From the NCBI GenBank assembly GCA_944391505.1, contig CALXTV010000001.1:98651-162650 (forward strand): a DNA stretch of 64,000 bases, read 5' to 3'. This DNA comes from an uncultured Alphaproteobacteria bacterium. Its GTDB lineage: Bacteria; Pseudomonadota; Alphaproteobacteria; RF32; CAG-239. Positions 34,285 through 45,308 of the stretch are shown one piece after another. Position 1 is the first letter of the stretch. Each line of letters opens with the position of its first letter. The position numbers were made by a program, and so were the translations under genes. Under the pieces are notes generated by a model. It was not told the origin of the DNA, ran no database searches, and was given only the letters and a program-made list of their open reading frames with translations.

Positions 34285-35805
34285 ATGCAAAACATCGAAA
34301 ATATGCCCAGACCCGAAATCATTCTTGTAGCCGATACCGTTGCCAGAGAAAAGAATATCGACAAAGAAGACGTCTTTACCGCTATGGAAGTGGCCATTCA
34401 AAAGGCGGGACGTTCCAAATACGGTTTTGAGCATGATATTCGCGCCAACATTGATCGTAAAACAGGAGCCATTTCGCTGGCTCGCTACCGCGAAGTCGTC
34501 GAAGGACCGGAAAATATCGAAAACGAAGTTACCCAACTGACGTTAGAAGACGCCAAAATGTACGATGCCAATGCCAAAGTCGGCGATTTCATCATCGACC
34601 AGCTGCCGCCGATTGATTTCGGCCGTATTGCCGCTCAAACCGCCAAGCAGGTTATTGTTCAAAAAGTACGCGACGCCGAACGCAACAAACAGTTCGAAGA
34701 ATACAAGGAAAAAATCGGCACAATTGTCAACGGCACTGTCAAAAGAATTGAGTTCGGCAATGTTATTTTGGACATCGGCAAAACCGAAGCCATTCTGCGC
34801 CGCGACGAAATTATTCCGCGGGAAAAATTCAAAAACGGCGACCGTATCCGCGCTTATGTTTTGGATGTCCGCCGCGAAAATAAAGGCCCGCAGGTTTTCC
34901 TTTCCCGTACCTGTCCGGAATTTATGGCCAAATTGTTCACGCAGGAAGTTCCCGAAATTTATGACGGCATAGTCAAAATCATGGGTGTTGCCCGCGATCC
35001 GGGTTCAAAAGCCAAAATTGCCGTCAAAACCGATGACATGACCGTCGATCCGGTCGGTGCCTGCGTCGGCCTGCGCGGTATCCGCGTACAGGCGGTTGTC
35101 ACCGAACTCCAGGGCGAAAAAATCGATATTGTTCCCTACTCTGAAGACAAAGCACAGTATATTGTCAGCGCCCTGTCGCCGGCAGAAGTTACCAAGGTTG
35201 TCATCGACGAAGAAAACAACCGGATTGAGGCTGTTGTTCCGCAGGAACAGTTTTCGCTGGCCATCGGCCGCCGCGGCCAAAACGTCAAACTGGCTTCCCA
35301 GCTGCTCGGCTGCGACATCGACGTTTTGACCGAAGAGCAGGAACAGGAACGTCGTTCCAATGAAAACAAAGTCCGTTCACAGCGGTTTATCGAGGCCTTG
35401 GACGTTGACGAAATGATTGCGCATTTGCTGATCGCCGAAGGCTTCTCAACCGTTGACGAAGTTGCTTTGGTTCCGTTGAGCGAACTTTCCGAAATCGAAG
35501 GTTTTGACGAGGACGTTGCCGCCGAACTGCAAAAACGTGCCAAAGACTTCATCGCCAAACGCAACGAAGAATTCGCCGAAAAGAGCAAATCTCTGGGTAT
35601 TGATGAACAGTTAAAAACTGTTGACGGTCTTGATCAGGACATGATTTTGACTTTGGCTGGCAAAGGCATCAAAACACTCGACGATTTGGCCGATCTTGCT
35701 GCCGATGAGTTAATGGAACTTCTCGGCGAAAACGTTCTTTCCGAGGTTGAGGCCAATAAGATTATCATGAAAGCCAGAGAACACTGGTTCACTGAGGAAA
35801 AATAA
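34285..35805 (+). CDS. nusA: Transcription termination/antitermination factor NusA
   Basis: NusA binds RNA polymerase and nascent RNA at pauses. The 506 residues have the N-terminal RNAP-binding domain (to about 130), an S1 domain (about 145-205, GTIVNGTVKRIEFGNVILDIG), two KH domains (about 235-350, with GLRGIRVQAVVTELQGEKIDIVPY and AIGRRGQNVKLASQLLG), and C-terminal helix-hairpin-helix acidic repeats (DEMIAHLLIAEGFSTVDEVA and QDMILTLAGKGIKTLDDLADLA). AGAGGA lies upstream of the start. The acidic C-terminal repeats are typical of Alphaproteobacteria and E. coli. Confidence 0.98.
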   Translation: MQNIENMPRPEIILVADTVAREKNIDKEDVFTAMEVAIQKAGRSKYGFEHDIRANIDRKTGAISLARYREVVEGPENIENEVTQLTLEDAKMYDANAKVGDFIIDQLPPIDFGRIAAQTAKQVIVQKVRDAERNKQFEEYKEKIGTIVNGTVKRIEFGNVILDIGKTEAILRRDEIIPREKFKNGDRIRAYVLDVRRENKGPQVFLSRTCPEFMAKLFTQEVPEIYDGIVKIMGVARDPGSKAKIAVKTDDMTVDPVGACVGLRGIRVQAVVTELQGEKIDIVPYSEDKAQYIVSALSPAEVTKVVIDEENNRIEAVVPQEQFSLAIGRRGQNVKLASQLLGCDIDVLTEEQEQERRSNENKVRSQRFIEALDVDEMIAHLLIAEGFSTVDEVALVPLSELSEIEGFDEDVAAELQKRAKDFIAKRNEEFAEKSKSLGIDEQLKTVDGLDQDMILTLAGKGIKTLDDLADLAADELMELLGENVLSEVEANKIIMKAREHWFTEEK

Positions 35806-35861
35806 TTTTTCAGCGGCAACGGCGGAAACCAAAAACTTCCGCCCGCTGCCTGAAAAAAGAA

Positions 35862-36446
35862 ATGGCAAAAGAAATGAAACAGACAACCGAAAACCGCAAA
35901 TGTATTGTCTGCGGAGAAGTAAAAGAAAAAGAACAGCTTCTGCGCTTCACGCTGACACCGGACAATCGGATTATTCCCGACTTTAAGAAAAAATTGCCGG
36001 GAAAAGGCATTTACGTCTCGGTTTCTCAAGCAGCCCTGCAAAAGGCCGTTGACAAAAACCTCTTTGCAAAAGCTGTGAAAAAAAATGTCAAAGTTAATGC
36101 GGAATTAACCCAAACGGTGGAAAATATCCTCAGAAAAAAAGGATTAGAATCAATCTGTTTGGCCAAAAAAGCCGGCGTTTTAATTACCGGTTTTGAAAAA
36201 GTAAGCGAACAAATCAAACGCGGTAAAATCGCTTTCTTGCTTGAGGCCGCCGATGCCGGCGCAGACGGTCACCAAAAGATTACAAATCTGGCCGCCGGTC
36301 TGGAGATTTTTACGATATACGATGTTGAGGAGTTGGATAAGGCATTAGACAAGGTTAATACGGTTCACGCAGCGTTGCTGAAAAGCGATATGGCAAAACT
36401 GGTTCATACCGATTTGGTTCGGCTGCAAAAGTTTTTGAATTCATAA
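35862..36446 (+). CDS. YlxR (DUF448) RNA-binding protein fused to an L7Ae-like domain
   Basis: A 194-residue protein. Residues about 10-85 are a YlxR domain (RKCIVCGEVKEKEQLLRFTLTPDNRIIPDFKKKLPGKGIYVS, with the CxxC pair). Residues about 100-190 look like an L7Ae/YlxQ fold (ICLAKKAGVLITGFEKVSEQIKRGKIAFLLEAADAG). In Firmicutes these are separate genes (ylxR, ylxQ) in the same operon position between nusA and infB; a fusion is common in Alphaproteobacteria. A role in rRNA or RNase P RNA binding is likely. There are 56 bases after nusA and 32 before infB. Confidence 0.9.
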   Translation: MAKEMKQTTENRKCIVCGEVKEKEQLLRFTLTPDNRIIPDFKKKLPGKGIYVSVSQAALQKAVDKNLFAKAVKKNVKVNAELTQTVENILRKKGLESICLAKKAGVLITGFEKVSEQIKRGKIAFLLEAADAGADGHQKITNLAAGLEIFTIYDVEELDKALDKVNTVHAALLKSDMAKLVHTDLVRLQKFLNS

Positions 36447-36478
36447 ATGACGAAAAAAAGTATGGAGATACAAACTAA

Positions 36479-38947
36479 ATGACACAAGATAATGCAAATA
36501 ATAAACTCACATTATCGGGAAAATCGACGCTTACATTAAAAAATCTCGGCGACACGACAAAGTCGCACAGCCATGACGGCAAAAAATTCGTACAGGTTGA
36601 GGTTCGCAAAAAGAGAGTTATCAACCCGGCGGCAGCTCCTGAACCCAAAGTCGAAATTGACGAAGTAACGGCTCAAAAACTCCGCCTGATTGCCGAAGCC
36701 AAAGAACATGAAGCACGCCGCCGTCAGGAAGAAGAAGAACGCGCCAAAGAACGTGCCCGTCAAAAAGAATTGGAAGAGCAGGAACGTCTTAAGCGCGAAC
36801 AGGAAGAAGCCGAGCGCAAAACGGCCGAAGCAAAAGCTTCCGTCAAAACGGAAAGAAAAGATGAGGTTATCACAGAAGATCGTTTCAAAGTCAGAAAGTC
36901 CAAAGACTACGAAGATGACGAAGACGATGACGAAGATGAGTACCGCGGCAAAAAATTCAAAAAACCGCTCACTGCCGAAAAGCCGTTAAGCCGCGAAGAA
37001 ACTTTCGAGCAGGAACGCAAAAAAATCATGAAGCGCAGCTTTGAACCGCAGCGTCGCGGCGGCAAAGTCAATCTGCACAGCATCGGTTCCGTCGACGATG
37101 ACGATGACGATTACGGATTCGGAGCACCGAGGCGCCGGTTCAAAAAGAAACAACCCAAACCGGTTCAACCGCAGCAGCCGCAGGAAAAAATCATCAAAGA
37201 CGTTGTCGTGCCCGAAATTATTACCGTTCAGGAACTGGCAAACCGTATGGCCGAAAAAGGCGCCGACGTTATCAAAAAACTGATGTCCCTGGGCGTCATG
37301 GCAACCATCAACCAGCCGATTGACGGCGACACCGCGCAGATTGTCGTCGAAGAAATGGGACACCGCGTCAAACGCGTTTCGGACAGCGATGTTGAGCTCG
37401 GCCTTAAAGGTGAAGAAGATAAGCCTGAAGAAATGCAGCCGAGAGCCCCTGTCGTCACGGTTATGGGCCACGTCGACCACGGTAAAACCTCCCTGTTGGA
37501 CGCCCTGCGCGAAACCAATGTGGCATCACATGAAGCCGGCGGAATTACCCAACATATCGGCGCATATCAGATTACGGTCAAAACCGGTGACAAGATTACC
37601 TTTATTGATACTCCGGGTCATGAAGCTTTTTCCGAGATGCGTGCTCGCGGCGCCAAGGTAACCGATATCGTCGTGCTGGTTGTTGCTGCCAATGACGGTA
37701 TCATGCCGCAGACAATTGAAGCAATTCGTCATGCTCAGGCCGCTGAAGTGCCGATTGTGGTAGCCATTAACAAAATTGATCTGCCCGGCGCCGATCCGAT
37801 GAAAGTCAAAACCGCTTTGCTGCAACACGGCATTGCCGTTGAAGAACTTGGCGGTGAAAGCTTATGCGCGGAAGTTTCCGCCAAAAAGCGGATTAACATC
37901 GACAAACTGGTTGAAGCCATCCTGCTGCAGGCCGAAATTCTGGATCTGAAAGCTAATCCGAACCGCAAAGCGGAAGGTGCGGTCATTGAGGCCAAAATGG
38001 AAAAGGGCCGCGGTTCCGTTGCAACGGTTTTGGTTCAGAAAGGCACCCTGCATATCGGCGATATTGTAATTGCCGGCAAAGAATGGGGCCGTGTCCGTGC
38101 CATGTTTAATGAAATGGGCAAAAAGATGACCGAAGCCGGCCCAGCAACGCCGGTTGAAGTTCTCGGCCTGCAGGGAACGCCTGCAGCCGGCGATGACTTC
38201 ATTGTCGTTGCCGATGAAAATCAGGCAAAAGAAGTCACAAATTACCGCATCCGCAAAGAACGTGACGCCAAACTGGTTAAGAGCGCAAAATCGGCCATGG
38301 AACAGATGTTGGATAAAATCAAGTCCGGCGAGGTCAAACACCTGCCCGTCATCATTAAAGCCGACGTTCAGGGCTCGATTGAAGCGATTGAAGGCACAAT
38401 TACCAAGCTTTCAAACGATGAAGTCAGCGTTCAGATTTTGCATTCGGCCGTCGGTCCGATTTCCGATTCTGACGTAACCCTGGCCAAAGCTTCAAACGCT
38501 TTCATCATCGGCTTCAACGTCCGCGCCATTCCGCATGCCCGTGACATGGCACGTCAGGACGGTGTTGATATTCGTTATTATTCAATAATCTACGATGTTG
38601 CCGACGATATTAAGAAAGCGCTGGAAGGCATGTTGTCGCCGGAGCTGAAAGAAAAGATTCTCGGTTATGCCGAAATCCGCAATGTCTTCAACATTACCGG
38701 CGTCGGCAAAGTTGCCGGCTGCATGGTTACCGAAGGTCTGGTCAAACGCGGCGCCAAAGTTCGTCTGCTGCGGGACAACGTTGTCATTCACGACGGCTCG
38801 CTCGGACAGCTTAAACGCTTTAAGGACGATGTCAAAGAAGTTAAAGAAGGCTATGAATGCGGCATGAGTTTTGAAAACTACAACGACATCCAGGTCGGCG
38901 ATTTCATCGAATGTTATGAAATCGAAACAATTGCTGCAAAACTGTAA
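36479..38947 (+). CDS. infB: Translation initiation factor IF-2
   Basis: IF-2 brings initiator tRNA to the 30S subunit. The 822 residues start with a short IF2-associated region ([15 protein letters not shown]), a long charged helical segment ([20 protein letters not shown]...), two aspartate-rich clusters (near residues 146-156 and 205-212), and an IF2_N domain ([23 protein letters not shown]). The G domain follows with [12 protein letters not shown] (about 329), DTPGHEAF and [10 protein letters not shown], then domains II, III and IV. Length is normal for Alphaproteobacteria. GGAGA precedes the ATG. Confidence 0.98.
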   Translation: MTQDNANNKLTLSGKSTLTLKNLGDTTKSHSHDGKKFVQVEVRKKRVINPAAAPEPKVEIDEVTAQKLRLIAEAKEHEARRRQEEEERAKERARQKELEEQERLKREQEEAERKTAEAKASVKTERKDEVITEDRFKVRKSKDYEDDEDDDEDEYRGKKFKKPLTAEKPLSREETFEQERKKIMKRSFEPQRRGGKVNLHSIGSVDDDDDDYGFGAPRRRFKKKQPKPVQPQQPQEKIIKDVVVPEIITVQELANRMAEKGADVIKKLMSLGVMATINQPIDGDTAQIVVEEMGHRVKRVSDSDVELGLKGEEDKPEEMQPRAPVVTVMGHVDHGKTSLLDALRETNVASHEAGGITQHIGAYQITVKTGDKITFIDTPGHEAFSEMRARGAKVTDIVVLVVAANDGIMPQTIEAIRHAQAAEVPIVVAINKIDLPGADPMKVKTALLQHGIAVEELGGESLCAEVSAKKRINIDKLVEAILLQAEILDLKANPNRKAEGAVIEAKMEKGRGSVATVLVQKGTLHIGDIVIAGKEWGRVRAMFNEMGKKMTEAGPATPVEVLGLQGTPAAGDDFIVVADENQAKEVTNYRIRKERDAKLVKSAKSAMEQMLDKIKSGEVKHLPVIIKADVQGSIEAIEGTITKLSNDEVSVQILHSAVGPISDSDVTLAKASNAFIIGFNVRAIPHARDMARQDGVDIRYYSIIYDVADDIKKALEGMLSPELKEKILGYAEIRNVFNITGVGKVAGCMVTEGLVKRGAKVRLLRDNVVIHDGSLGQLKRFKDDVKEVKEGYECGMSFENYNDIQVGDFIECYEIETIAAKL

Positions 38948-38961
38948 AAAAGGATAAAATT

Positions 38962-39342
38962 ATGGCAGAAAAAGAACCGTCACAAAGGCAGTTGCGCGTC
39001 GGACAGGAAATCAAGAAAATATTGGCCGGCGAAATTGAACGTGGTTTGGTCCGCAATCTGGAAGGGATTGACGCCTTGGTCACGATTATGGAAGCCCGGG
39101 TGTCGCCGGATTTAAAATATGCCAACGTCTATTTCATAACTTCCGACAATGAAAAAAACGAAACCGTCCGCGAAGCCTTGCAGTTGGCCGCCAATCATTT
39201 CCGCAAACTCATCGGCGCCAAAATGGAACTGCGTTACGTGCCGGAACTGAACTTCCGGATTGATACCAGCTTTGCCGAAGTCGACAAAATGGAACGGTTG
39301 CTGCGGGATCCGCGCGTTGCGCAGGATTTGAAAAAAATATAA
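38962..39342 (+). CDS. rbfA: 30S ribosome-binding factor RbfA
   Basis: A small KH-type protein needed for 16S rRNA 5' end maturation and cold adaptation. The 126 residues show QRQLRVGQEIKKILAGEIERG, VTIMEARVSPDLKYANVYF, and VPELNFRIDTSFAEVDKMERLL. It begins 14 bases after infB with AAAAGGA upstream. Confidence 0.96.
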   Translation: MAEKEPSQRQLRVGQEIKKILAGEIERGLVRNLEGIDALVTIMEARVSPDLKYANVYFITSDNEKNETVREALQLAANHFRKLIGAKMELRYVPELNFRIDTSFAEVDKMERLLRDPRVAQDLKKI

Positions 39343-39398
39343 TTGCAAAAACAATCGGCAGATTTTCCTTTTGCCGGACTTTTGACGAGGATAAAACG

Positions 39399-40310
39399 AT
39401 GGGACGGCATAAAAAAGGTGAAAATGTCAACGGCTGGCTGATTATCGACAAGCCGCGCGACATGGGCTCGACCGATGTCGTCAATTTTACCAGACGTCTT
39501 TTCAACGCCTGCAAAAACGGTCACGGCGGAACCCTGGATCCTTTTGCGACCGGCGTCCTGCCGATAGCTTTCGGCGAAGCGACAAAGCTGCTTTCTTACC
39601 TGACCGATGCAAAAAAAGAATACGAATTTACCATCCAATGGGGCAAGGCGACTTCAACCGGCGATACCGAGGGAAACATAATCGCAGAAAAAGAAAAAAT
39701 CCCGTCCCGGGATGAAATTCTGTCGATTCTGCCGGAATTTAAAGGAATCATAGAACAGGTTCCACCAGCTTATTCTGCAATAAAAATTAACGGCCGGCGC
39801 GCTTATGACCTTGCGCGAAAAGGCGAAAAAATAGAAATGCCTTCCCGTCGGGTGGAAATTTACGATTTGGAGCTTTTAAAAGAACTCCCCGAAAATCAGG
39901 CCGTTTTCCGCGTCGCCTGTTCCAAGGGAACATATGTACGAACACTCGGACAGGACATTGCACTCCGTCTCGGAACGGTCGGACATCTGAAAGAACTGCG
40001 GCGGACAAAATGCGGCAATTTTAGCTTAAGCGACGCAATAAAGCTTGAAACTTTGAAAAATATAGTGCATATTGACAGCCTGACGAAAGTTTTGCTTCCG
40101 ATAGAAACATATCTGCGCGACATCGCGGTTATTGCTGTTTCGGAAGCAGATGCAGCCAAACTCCGGCTTGGACAGGGGCTTTCACCCCGTACTTACGAAA
40201 CAGAGCTTCCGACAACTGGCGACGCGATAGCTCTTTGTAACGGAAAAATGGTTGCTGTAGTGCGAGTCGACAATAGAAAAATTGCGCCGATTCGCGTGTT
40301 TAATCTCTAG
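39399..40310 (+). CDS. truB: tRNA pseudouridine(55) synthase TruB
   Basis: It makes pseudouridine 55 in the T loop. The 303 residues have [18 protein letters not shown], the catalytic [13 protein letters not shown] with Asp47, [22 protein letters not shown], and [14 protein letters not shown]. The C-terminal PUA-like part ([14 protein letters not shown]) is present. GAGGA precedes the start. Its end runs within 16 bases of rpsO. Confidence 0.97.
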   Translation: MGRHKKGENVNGWLIIDKPRDMGSTDVVNFTRRLFNACKNGHGGTLDPFATGVLPIAFGEATKLLSYLTDAKKEYEFTIQWGKATSTGDTEGNIIAEKEKIPSRDEILSILPEFKGIIEQVPPAYSAIKINGRRAYDLARKGEKIEMPSRRVEIYDLELLKELPENQAVFRVACSKGTYVRTLGQDIALRLGTVGHLKELRRTKCGNFSLSDAIKLETLKNIVHIDSLTKVLLPIETYLRDIAVIAVSEADAAKLRLGQGLSPRTYETELPTTGDAIALCNGKMVAVVRVDNRKIAPIRVFNL

Positions 40311-40326
40311 AAACAAGGAAAATATG

Positions 40327-40596
40327 ATGTCGATTACAAACGAACAAAAACAGGAAATTATCAAAACTTATGCCACCAAACCGGGCGATACCGGTTCGGC
40401 CGAAGTTCAGATTGCCATCTGGACGACCAGAATCAACAATTTGATTGAACATTTCAATACGCATAAAAAAGATTTGCATTCCCGTCTGGGTCTGATGAAA
40501 ATGGTCGGTAAACGCCGCCACCTCCTGGATCATCTGAAATCCAAGAGCGAAGAAAGATATCAGAACATCATCGAGAAGCTGAATCTGCGTAAGTAA
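40327..40596 (+). CDS. rpsO: Ribosomal protein uS15
   Basis: uS15 is a primary 16S rRNA-binding protein. The 89 residues are exact for the family: [30 protein letters not shown], then [36 protein letters not shown]. Two adjacent ATGs occur; the second is used because AAGGA stands seven bases before it. A terminator hairpin follows. Confidence 0.98.
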   Translation: MSITNEQKQEIIKTYATKPGDTGSAEVQIAIWTTRINNLIEHFNTHKKDLHSRLGLMKMVGKRRHLLDHLKSKSEERYQNIIEKLNLRK

Positions 40597-40616
40597 AAGT
40601 GCAACAAATTTTGGGT

Positions 40617-40648
40617 ATGCGGGGCAATGAGGCTCCGCATTCCTTTTA
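40617..40648 (+). terminator. Terminator between rpsO and pnp
   Basis: A nine-pair stem ATGCGGGGC/GCTCCGCAT (one G-U) with a six-base loop, followed by TTCCTTTT. It lies 20 bases after the rpsO stop, as in the known rpsO-pnp terminator of other bacteria. Confidence 0.75.
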
Positions 40649-40698
40649 TGCCGGAAATTCCGGCATTCGGTAGAACTTCCGTTTCATGGGGAAACGGA
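40648..40698 (+). promoter_or_regulatory. pnp leader with two stable hairpins
   Basis: Two perfect stems stand between the terminator and pnp: ATGCCGGA/TCCGGCAT (40648-40666) and TCCGTTTC/GAAACGGA (40678-40698). E. coli pnp is autoregulated through an RNase III-cut leader stem that PNPase then degrades; the same position and double-stranded character make this a candidate for similar control. The sequence itself is not conserved as far as I can see. Confidence 0.45.
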
Positions 40699-40732
40699 TT
40701 GAGGATAAGAGAATAGATGAAAGGAAGATTTT

Positions 40733-42853
40733 ATGATCGATTTTAAAGTGTGCCGCAAAGAGATGGAATGGGGCGGACGCAAGTTAGTTTTGGAAACAGG
40801 AAAAATAGCGCGGCAGGCTGAAGGAGCCGTTGTTGTCACTTATGGCGAAACTGAAGTTTTGGCAACCGTTTGTGCCGCAAAAGAGGTAAAGGCAGATCAG
40901 GATTTCTTCCCTTTGACCGTCAACTATCAGGAAAAATACTATGCAACCGGTAAGGTTCCCGGCGGCTTTATGAAACGCGAAGGCAAACCCTCTGAACGCG
41001 AAGTTCTGATTTCACGCCTGATTGACCGTCCGATTCGTCCTCTGTTTCCGGACGCTTTCAAAAACGAAGTTCAGGTCATCTGCACGGTTCTGTCTCATGA
41101 TCAGAACACCGATTCTGACATTCCGGCCATGATTGCCGCTTCTGCCGCTCTGACAATCTCGGGCATTCCGTTCTTGGGTCCCATCGGTGCCGCAAAAGTC
41201 GGTTATATCAACGGACAGTTCGTTCTGAACCCGACGCTTGAACAGATGCCGGACACCCAGCTTGAACTTTCCGTTGCCGGTACGTCCGAGGGTGTTTTGA
41301 TGGTCGAATCCGAAGCCAACGAACTTTCCGAAGAAACCATGTTGAACGCGGTTATGTTTGGTTTTGAAAGCTTCCAGCCGGTCATCAAAATGATAAACGA
41401 ATTGAAAGCCGAAGCCGGTAAACCGGCTTGGGAAGCCCCCGCCTTTCCGCCGGAATTTGACGCTTTATATGCCCGTATTGAAAAAGAATTTATCGGCAAA
41501 TATGAAGAAGCTTTCAAAGAAACCGACAAGCTGAAAAGAGGCGAACTGGTCGGTAAAGCTTCCGAAGAAGTCAAAGCGACGATTGATCCGGAAAATGAAC
41601 TGGAAATGCGTTACGTCGGCGACGCGATTGAAAAACTGATGCACAAAGTTGTCCGCGAAAAGGTTTTAACAACCGGTCATCGTATTGACGGACGTGACAC
41701 CAAAACCGTTCGTCCGATTCAGTGCGAAGTCGACGTTCTGCCCTGCGCCCACGGCTCAGCCCTGTTTACACGCGGTGAAACTCAGGCAATGGTGGTTACG
41801 ACGCTGGGCACCGGCGAAGACGCCCAGATTGTTGACGGCTTGATGAGCGAGTATAAAGAAGACTTTATGCTGAACTATAACTTCCCGCCGTTCTCGGTTG
41901 GCGAATGCGGCAGAATGGGCAGCCCGGGACGTCGCGAAATCGGCCACGGCAAACTGGCATGGCGCGCCATTCATCCGATGCTGCCGAAAAACAAGGACAC
42001 TTTCCCTTACACTATCCGTGTCGTTTCGGAAATCATGGAATCAAACGGTTCTTCTTCAATGGCAACGGTTTGCGGAACAACCATGTCTTTGATGGCCGCC
42101 GGCGTTCCGATGGAAAAACCGGTTGCCGGTATTGCCATGGGACTGATTAAGGAAGACGACGGCCGTGTTGCCGTTCTGACCGATATCCTCGGCGACGAAG
42201 ACCACCTCGGCGATATGGACTTTAAGGTTGCCGGTACCAAAGACGGCGTTACCGCTCTGCAAATGGATATTAAAATTACATCCATAACCAAAGAAATCAT
42301 GCAGACGGCTCTGGCTCAGGCACATGAAGGACGTATTCATATTCTTGGCGAGATGGCCAAAGCCATTGCCGAACCGCGTCCGCATGTTTCTGACCGCGCC
42401 CCGCGCATTATCGCAATTAAGATTCCGGTTGATAAAATCCGTGAAGTCATCGGTTCGGGCGGCAAGGTTATTCGTGAAATTACCGAAAAGACCAACACCA
42501 AAATCGATATTGCCGACGATGGCGTCATTAAAATCGCTTCGGTTAAGAAAGAAGATGGCGAAGCCGCTTTGGAATGGATTATGGGCATTGTTGCCGAACC
42601 CGAAGAAGGCAAAATCTACCATGGTGTCATTACCAAGATTATGGATTTCGGCGCTTTCGTCCGCTTCCTGGGAACAACCGAAGGTCTGGTTCACATTTCC
42701 GAGGTCAAGAATGAGCGCATTGCTTCGGTTTCCGACTTCTACAAAGAAGGAGATTCAATCTGGGTTAAATGCCTGGGTACCGACAACCGCGGTAAAATCA
42801 AACTATCGGCCAAAAGGGTTAATCAGGAAAACGGCGAAGACTTGGAAAAATAG
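40733..42853 (+). CDS. pnp: Polyribonucleotide nucleotidyltransferase (PNPase)
   Basis: A phosphorolytic 3' to 5' exoribonuclease of the degradosome. The 706 residues hold two RNase PH-like domains (first with [41 protein letters not shown], second with [11 protein letters not shown] and [18 protein letters not shown]), the helical linker, a KH domain (about 560-615, [12 protein letters not shown]) and an S1 domain (about 620-690). AAGGA lies upstream. Tandem terminator hairpins follow. Confidence 0.98.
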   Translation: MIDFKVCRKEMEWGGRKLVLETGKIARQAEGAVVVTYGETEVLATVCAAKEVKADQDFFPLTVNYQEKYYATGKVPGGFMKREGKPSEREVLISRLIDRPIRPLFPDAFKNEVQVICTVLSHDQNTDSDIPAMIAASAALTISGIPFLGPIGAAKVGYINGQFVLNPTLEQMPDTQLELSVAGTSEGVLMVESEANELSEETMLNAVMFGFESFQPVIKMINELKAEAGKPAWEAPAFPPEFDALYARIEKEFIGKYEEAFKETDKLKRGELVGKASEEVKATIDPENELEMRYVGDAIEKLMHKVVREKVLTTGHRIDGRDTKTVRPIQCEVDVLPCAHGSALFTRGETQAMVVTTLGTGEDAQIVDGLMSEYKEDFMLNYNFPPFSVGECGRMGSPGRREIGHGKLAWRAIHPMLPKNKDTFPYTIRVVSEIMESNGSSSMATVCGTTMSLMAAGVPMEKPVAGIAMGLIKEDDGRVAVLTDILGDEDHLGDMDFKVAGTKDGVTALQMDIKITSITKEIMQTALAQAHEGRIHILGEMAKAIAEPRPHVSDRAPRIIAIKIPVDKIREVIGSGGKVIREITEKTNTKIDIADDGVIKIASVKKEDGEAALEWIMGIVAEPEEGKIYHGVITKIMDFGAFVRFLGTTEGLVHISEVKNERIASVSDFYKEGDSIWVKCLGTDNRGKIKLSAKRVNQENGEDLEK

Positions 42854-42866
42854 TCTGCTCCGGACA

Positions 42867-42915
42867 ATAACCCTGTTAACCGGGTTATTTGAAAAGGCAC
42901 CTTAAGGTGCCTTTT
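42867..42915 (+). terminator. Tandem terminator hairpins after pnp
   Basis: Two stems in series: ATAACCC/GGGTTAT (42867-42888) and AAAAGGCACC/GGTGCCTTTT with a TTAA loop (42892-42915), the latter followed by CTTAT. The second is the effective one. Confidence 0.8.
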
Positions 42916-43007
42916 CTTATAGCCGATCAGAAATTCCTGACATTAATAGTTTCTTGATGATTTCCTGCTAAAATCACAGCAAATTCGGACGATTTTCAGG
43001 TGAAATT

Positions 43008-45302
43008 ATGGCTAAAAAATCAAATCGCAAAAAAGAAAAAAGCTTTTTGAACAAAGTATTGTGGCGTTTGTTCGGCGCTTTCATCATAACTTTTTCATTG
43101 GCGGTCTTTGTCAGCCTTATCGGTTATGACACCGCCGACGCTTCGGGCAGCGTTGCAACTTCCCGGCAGATTCACAATTATCTTGGCGGCTTCGGCGCTA
43201 ATCTTGCCGACTTCATTGTTACCTACTGGGGAATTTCTCTGGCTGTTTTTCTGATTGCTCCGATATCCTGGGGATACGATTGTCTGCGTCTGCGGGAATT
43301 TTTACACCCCTACACCCGCATACTGGCCTTTTTTCTCGGCTCCATTTTCTTTGCCGTTTTTCTCGGCTTGCTGCCTTCCGAATATTTCGGACAATACCGG
43401 CTCGGCGGCAGTATTGGTCGGTTGTTTGCCTCTCTCAGCATGAATTCGGCCAATATCTTCAATTTTCCGTACCGCCGCGAAATTCTGCTGACCGCAAGCT
43501 TTTGCCTGAGTCTGCTCTCTTTCAACTTTGCCGTCGGCATAACTTATAAAACCTGGTATCACGGATTCCGCAGCTTTGTCATTTGCATCTGGAAAGTTCT
43601 CCGCCTCTGCGGACGGATTATCGCTTTGTTGTTCAAACGCCGGACACCGAAAACCAAAGAAGAGGGACTGGTCGTCAAAGACAAAAAAGAAAAGGCTCCC
43701 AAAGAACGCAAAGAACCGAAAGTCAAAACAGACAAAGAAACCGAAGCGACAACGGAAAAACGCAATGTTCCGGCGGCTACCACAACAAAGAAAAAAGAAA
43801 TTGACGACGGTTACCAGTATCCTGACATCAACCTGCTGTCCCGTCCAAAAGACAAAGGCGGTAACCAAATCAGCGAAAAAGAACTGGAAAGCATTGCCCG
43901 CGATCTTGAAAACGTTCTGCAGGAATTCGGCGTCAACGGCAAAATCGTCAAAGTCCGCCCCGGCCCGGTCGTTACCCTTTACGAACTTGAACCTGCTCCA
44001 GGCACAAAAACCGCCCGCGTCATCGGCCTTGCCGACGATATTGCCCGCTCCATGTCCGCGGTTTCGGTGCGCATTGCCGTTGTTCCCGGCTCCAATACCA
44101 TCGGTATCGAAATGCCGAACAAAAACCGCGAAACCGTCTGGTTCAAAGATCTGCTGGAAGATCCGGCATTCCGTGAAACTAAAAACACGCTCAATGTCGT
44201 TCTCGGCAAAGACATCGGCGGACGCAACGTCTATGCCGACCTTGCCAAGATGCCGCACTTGTTGGTCGCCGGTACCACCGGTTCCGGTAAGTCCGTCGGC
44301 GTCAACACCATGATTTTGTCCTTGCTCTACCGCATGCGACCCGAAGAATGCAAATTGATTATGATTGACCCGAAAATGCTGGAGTTTTCAATGTACAACG
44401 GCATTCCGCACCTGTTGACGCCGGTTATTACCGATCCGGCCAAAGCCGTCATCGGCCTCAAATGGGCAGTTAAGGAAATGGAAGACCGTTACCGCGCCAT
44501 GGCGCAGCTCAACGTCCGCAACATTGCCGGTTACAACCAGAAACTTCAGGAACTGAAAGCCAGCGGCGAAAAAATCGAACGCACCGTTCAAACCGGTTTT
44601 GACGCCGAAACCGGCAAGCCGATTTTCGAAAAACAGGAACTTGACCTCACGCCGCTCCCGTATATTGTAATTGTCGTCGATGAAATGGCCGACCTTATGC
44701 TGGTTGCCGGCAAAGACGTCGAAGCCGCAATCCAGCGCCTGGCGCAAATGGCACGTGCCGCAGGCCTGCACTTGATTATGTCCACCCAAAGACCGTCCGT
44801 CGACGTCATTACCGGTACGATTAAAGCCAACTTCCCGACCCGCATCAGCTTCCAGGTCACTTCCAAAATCGACAGCCGTACCATTCTGGGCGAACAGGGC
44901 GCCGAACAACTGCTCGGCATGGGCGATATGCTGTACATGCCGGCCGGACAACGTCCGATTCGCGTTCACGGTTCTTTTGTTAAAGACAGCGAGGTTGAAA
45001 AAGTGGTCGAATTTCTGAAATCCCAGCGCGAGCCCGAATATGTTTCCGGCGTAACCGAAGGCGAACTCTCCGAAAAAGACAGCGGATCCGTCTTTGACAA
45101 AGGCGATTTTGCCGCCGGTTCCGACGAGGATTTGTACACACAGGCCGTCGCCATCGTCCAAAACGACAAAAAAGCTTCCACCAGCTACATTCAGCGCAAA
45201 CTCCGCATCGGCTACAACCGCGCTGCCTCGCTGATAGACAGAATGGAAGAAGAAGGCATTATCTCCGCTGCCGATCATGTCGGCCGCCGCGAAGTTTTAT
45301 AA
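43008..45302 (+). CDS. ftsK: DNA translocase FtsK
   Basis: FtsK is anchored in the septum and pumps chromosome termini apart. The 764 residues contain four N-terminal membrane helices (to about 170), a basic linker (KDKKEKAPKERKEPKVK and following), an alpha and a RecA-like beta domain with Walker A AGTTGSGKSVGVN (about 420-432) and Walker B YIVIVVDEMADLM, and the C-terminal gamma winged helix (about 700-764, ASTSYIQRKLRIGYNRAASLIDRMEEEGI) that reads KOPS sites. The linker is short compared with E. coli. AGGTG precedes the ATG. Confidence 0.97.
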   Translation: MAKKSNRKKEKSFLNKVLWRLFGAFIITFSLAVFVSLIGYDTADASGSVATSRQIHNYLGGFGANLADFIVTYWGISLAVFLIAPISWGYDCLRLREFLHPYTRILAFFLGSIFFAVFLGLLPSEYFGQYRLGGSIGRLFASLSMNSANIFNFPYRREILLTASFCLSLLSFNFAVGITYKTWYHGFRSFVICIWKVLRLCGRIIALLFKRRTPKTKEEGLVVKDKKEKAPKERKEPKVKTDKETEATTEKRNVPAATTTKKKEIDDGYQYPDINLLSRPKDKGGNQISEKELESIARDLENVLQEFGVNGKIVKVRPGPVVTLYELEPAPGTKTARVIGLADDIARSMSAVSVRIAVVPGSNTIGIEMPNKNRETVWFKDLLEDPAFRETKNTLNVVLGKDIGGRNVYADLAKMPHLLVAGTTGSGKSVGVNTMILSLLYRMRPEECKLIMIDPKMLEFSMYNGIPHLLTPVITDPAKAVIGLKWAVKEMEDRYRAMAQLNVRNIAGYNQKLQELKASGEKIERTVQTGFDAETGKPIFEKQELDLTPLPYIVIVVDEMADLMLVAGKDVEAAIQRLAQMARAAGLHLIMSTQRPSVDVITGTIKANFPTRISFQVTSKIDSRTILGEQGAEQLLGMGDMLYMPAGQRPIRVHGSFVKDSEVEKVVEFLKSQREPEYVSGVTEGELSEKDSGSVFDKGDFAAGSDEDLYTQAVAIVQNDKKASTSYIQRKLRIGYNRAASLIDRMEEEGIISAADHVGRREVL

Positions 45303-45308
45303 AAACTT

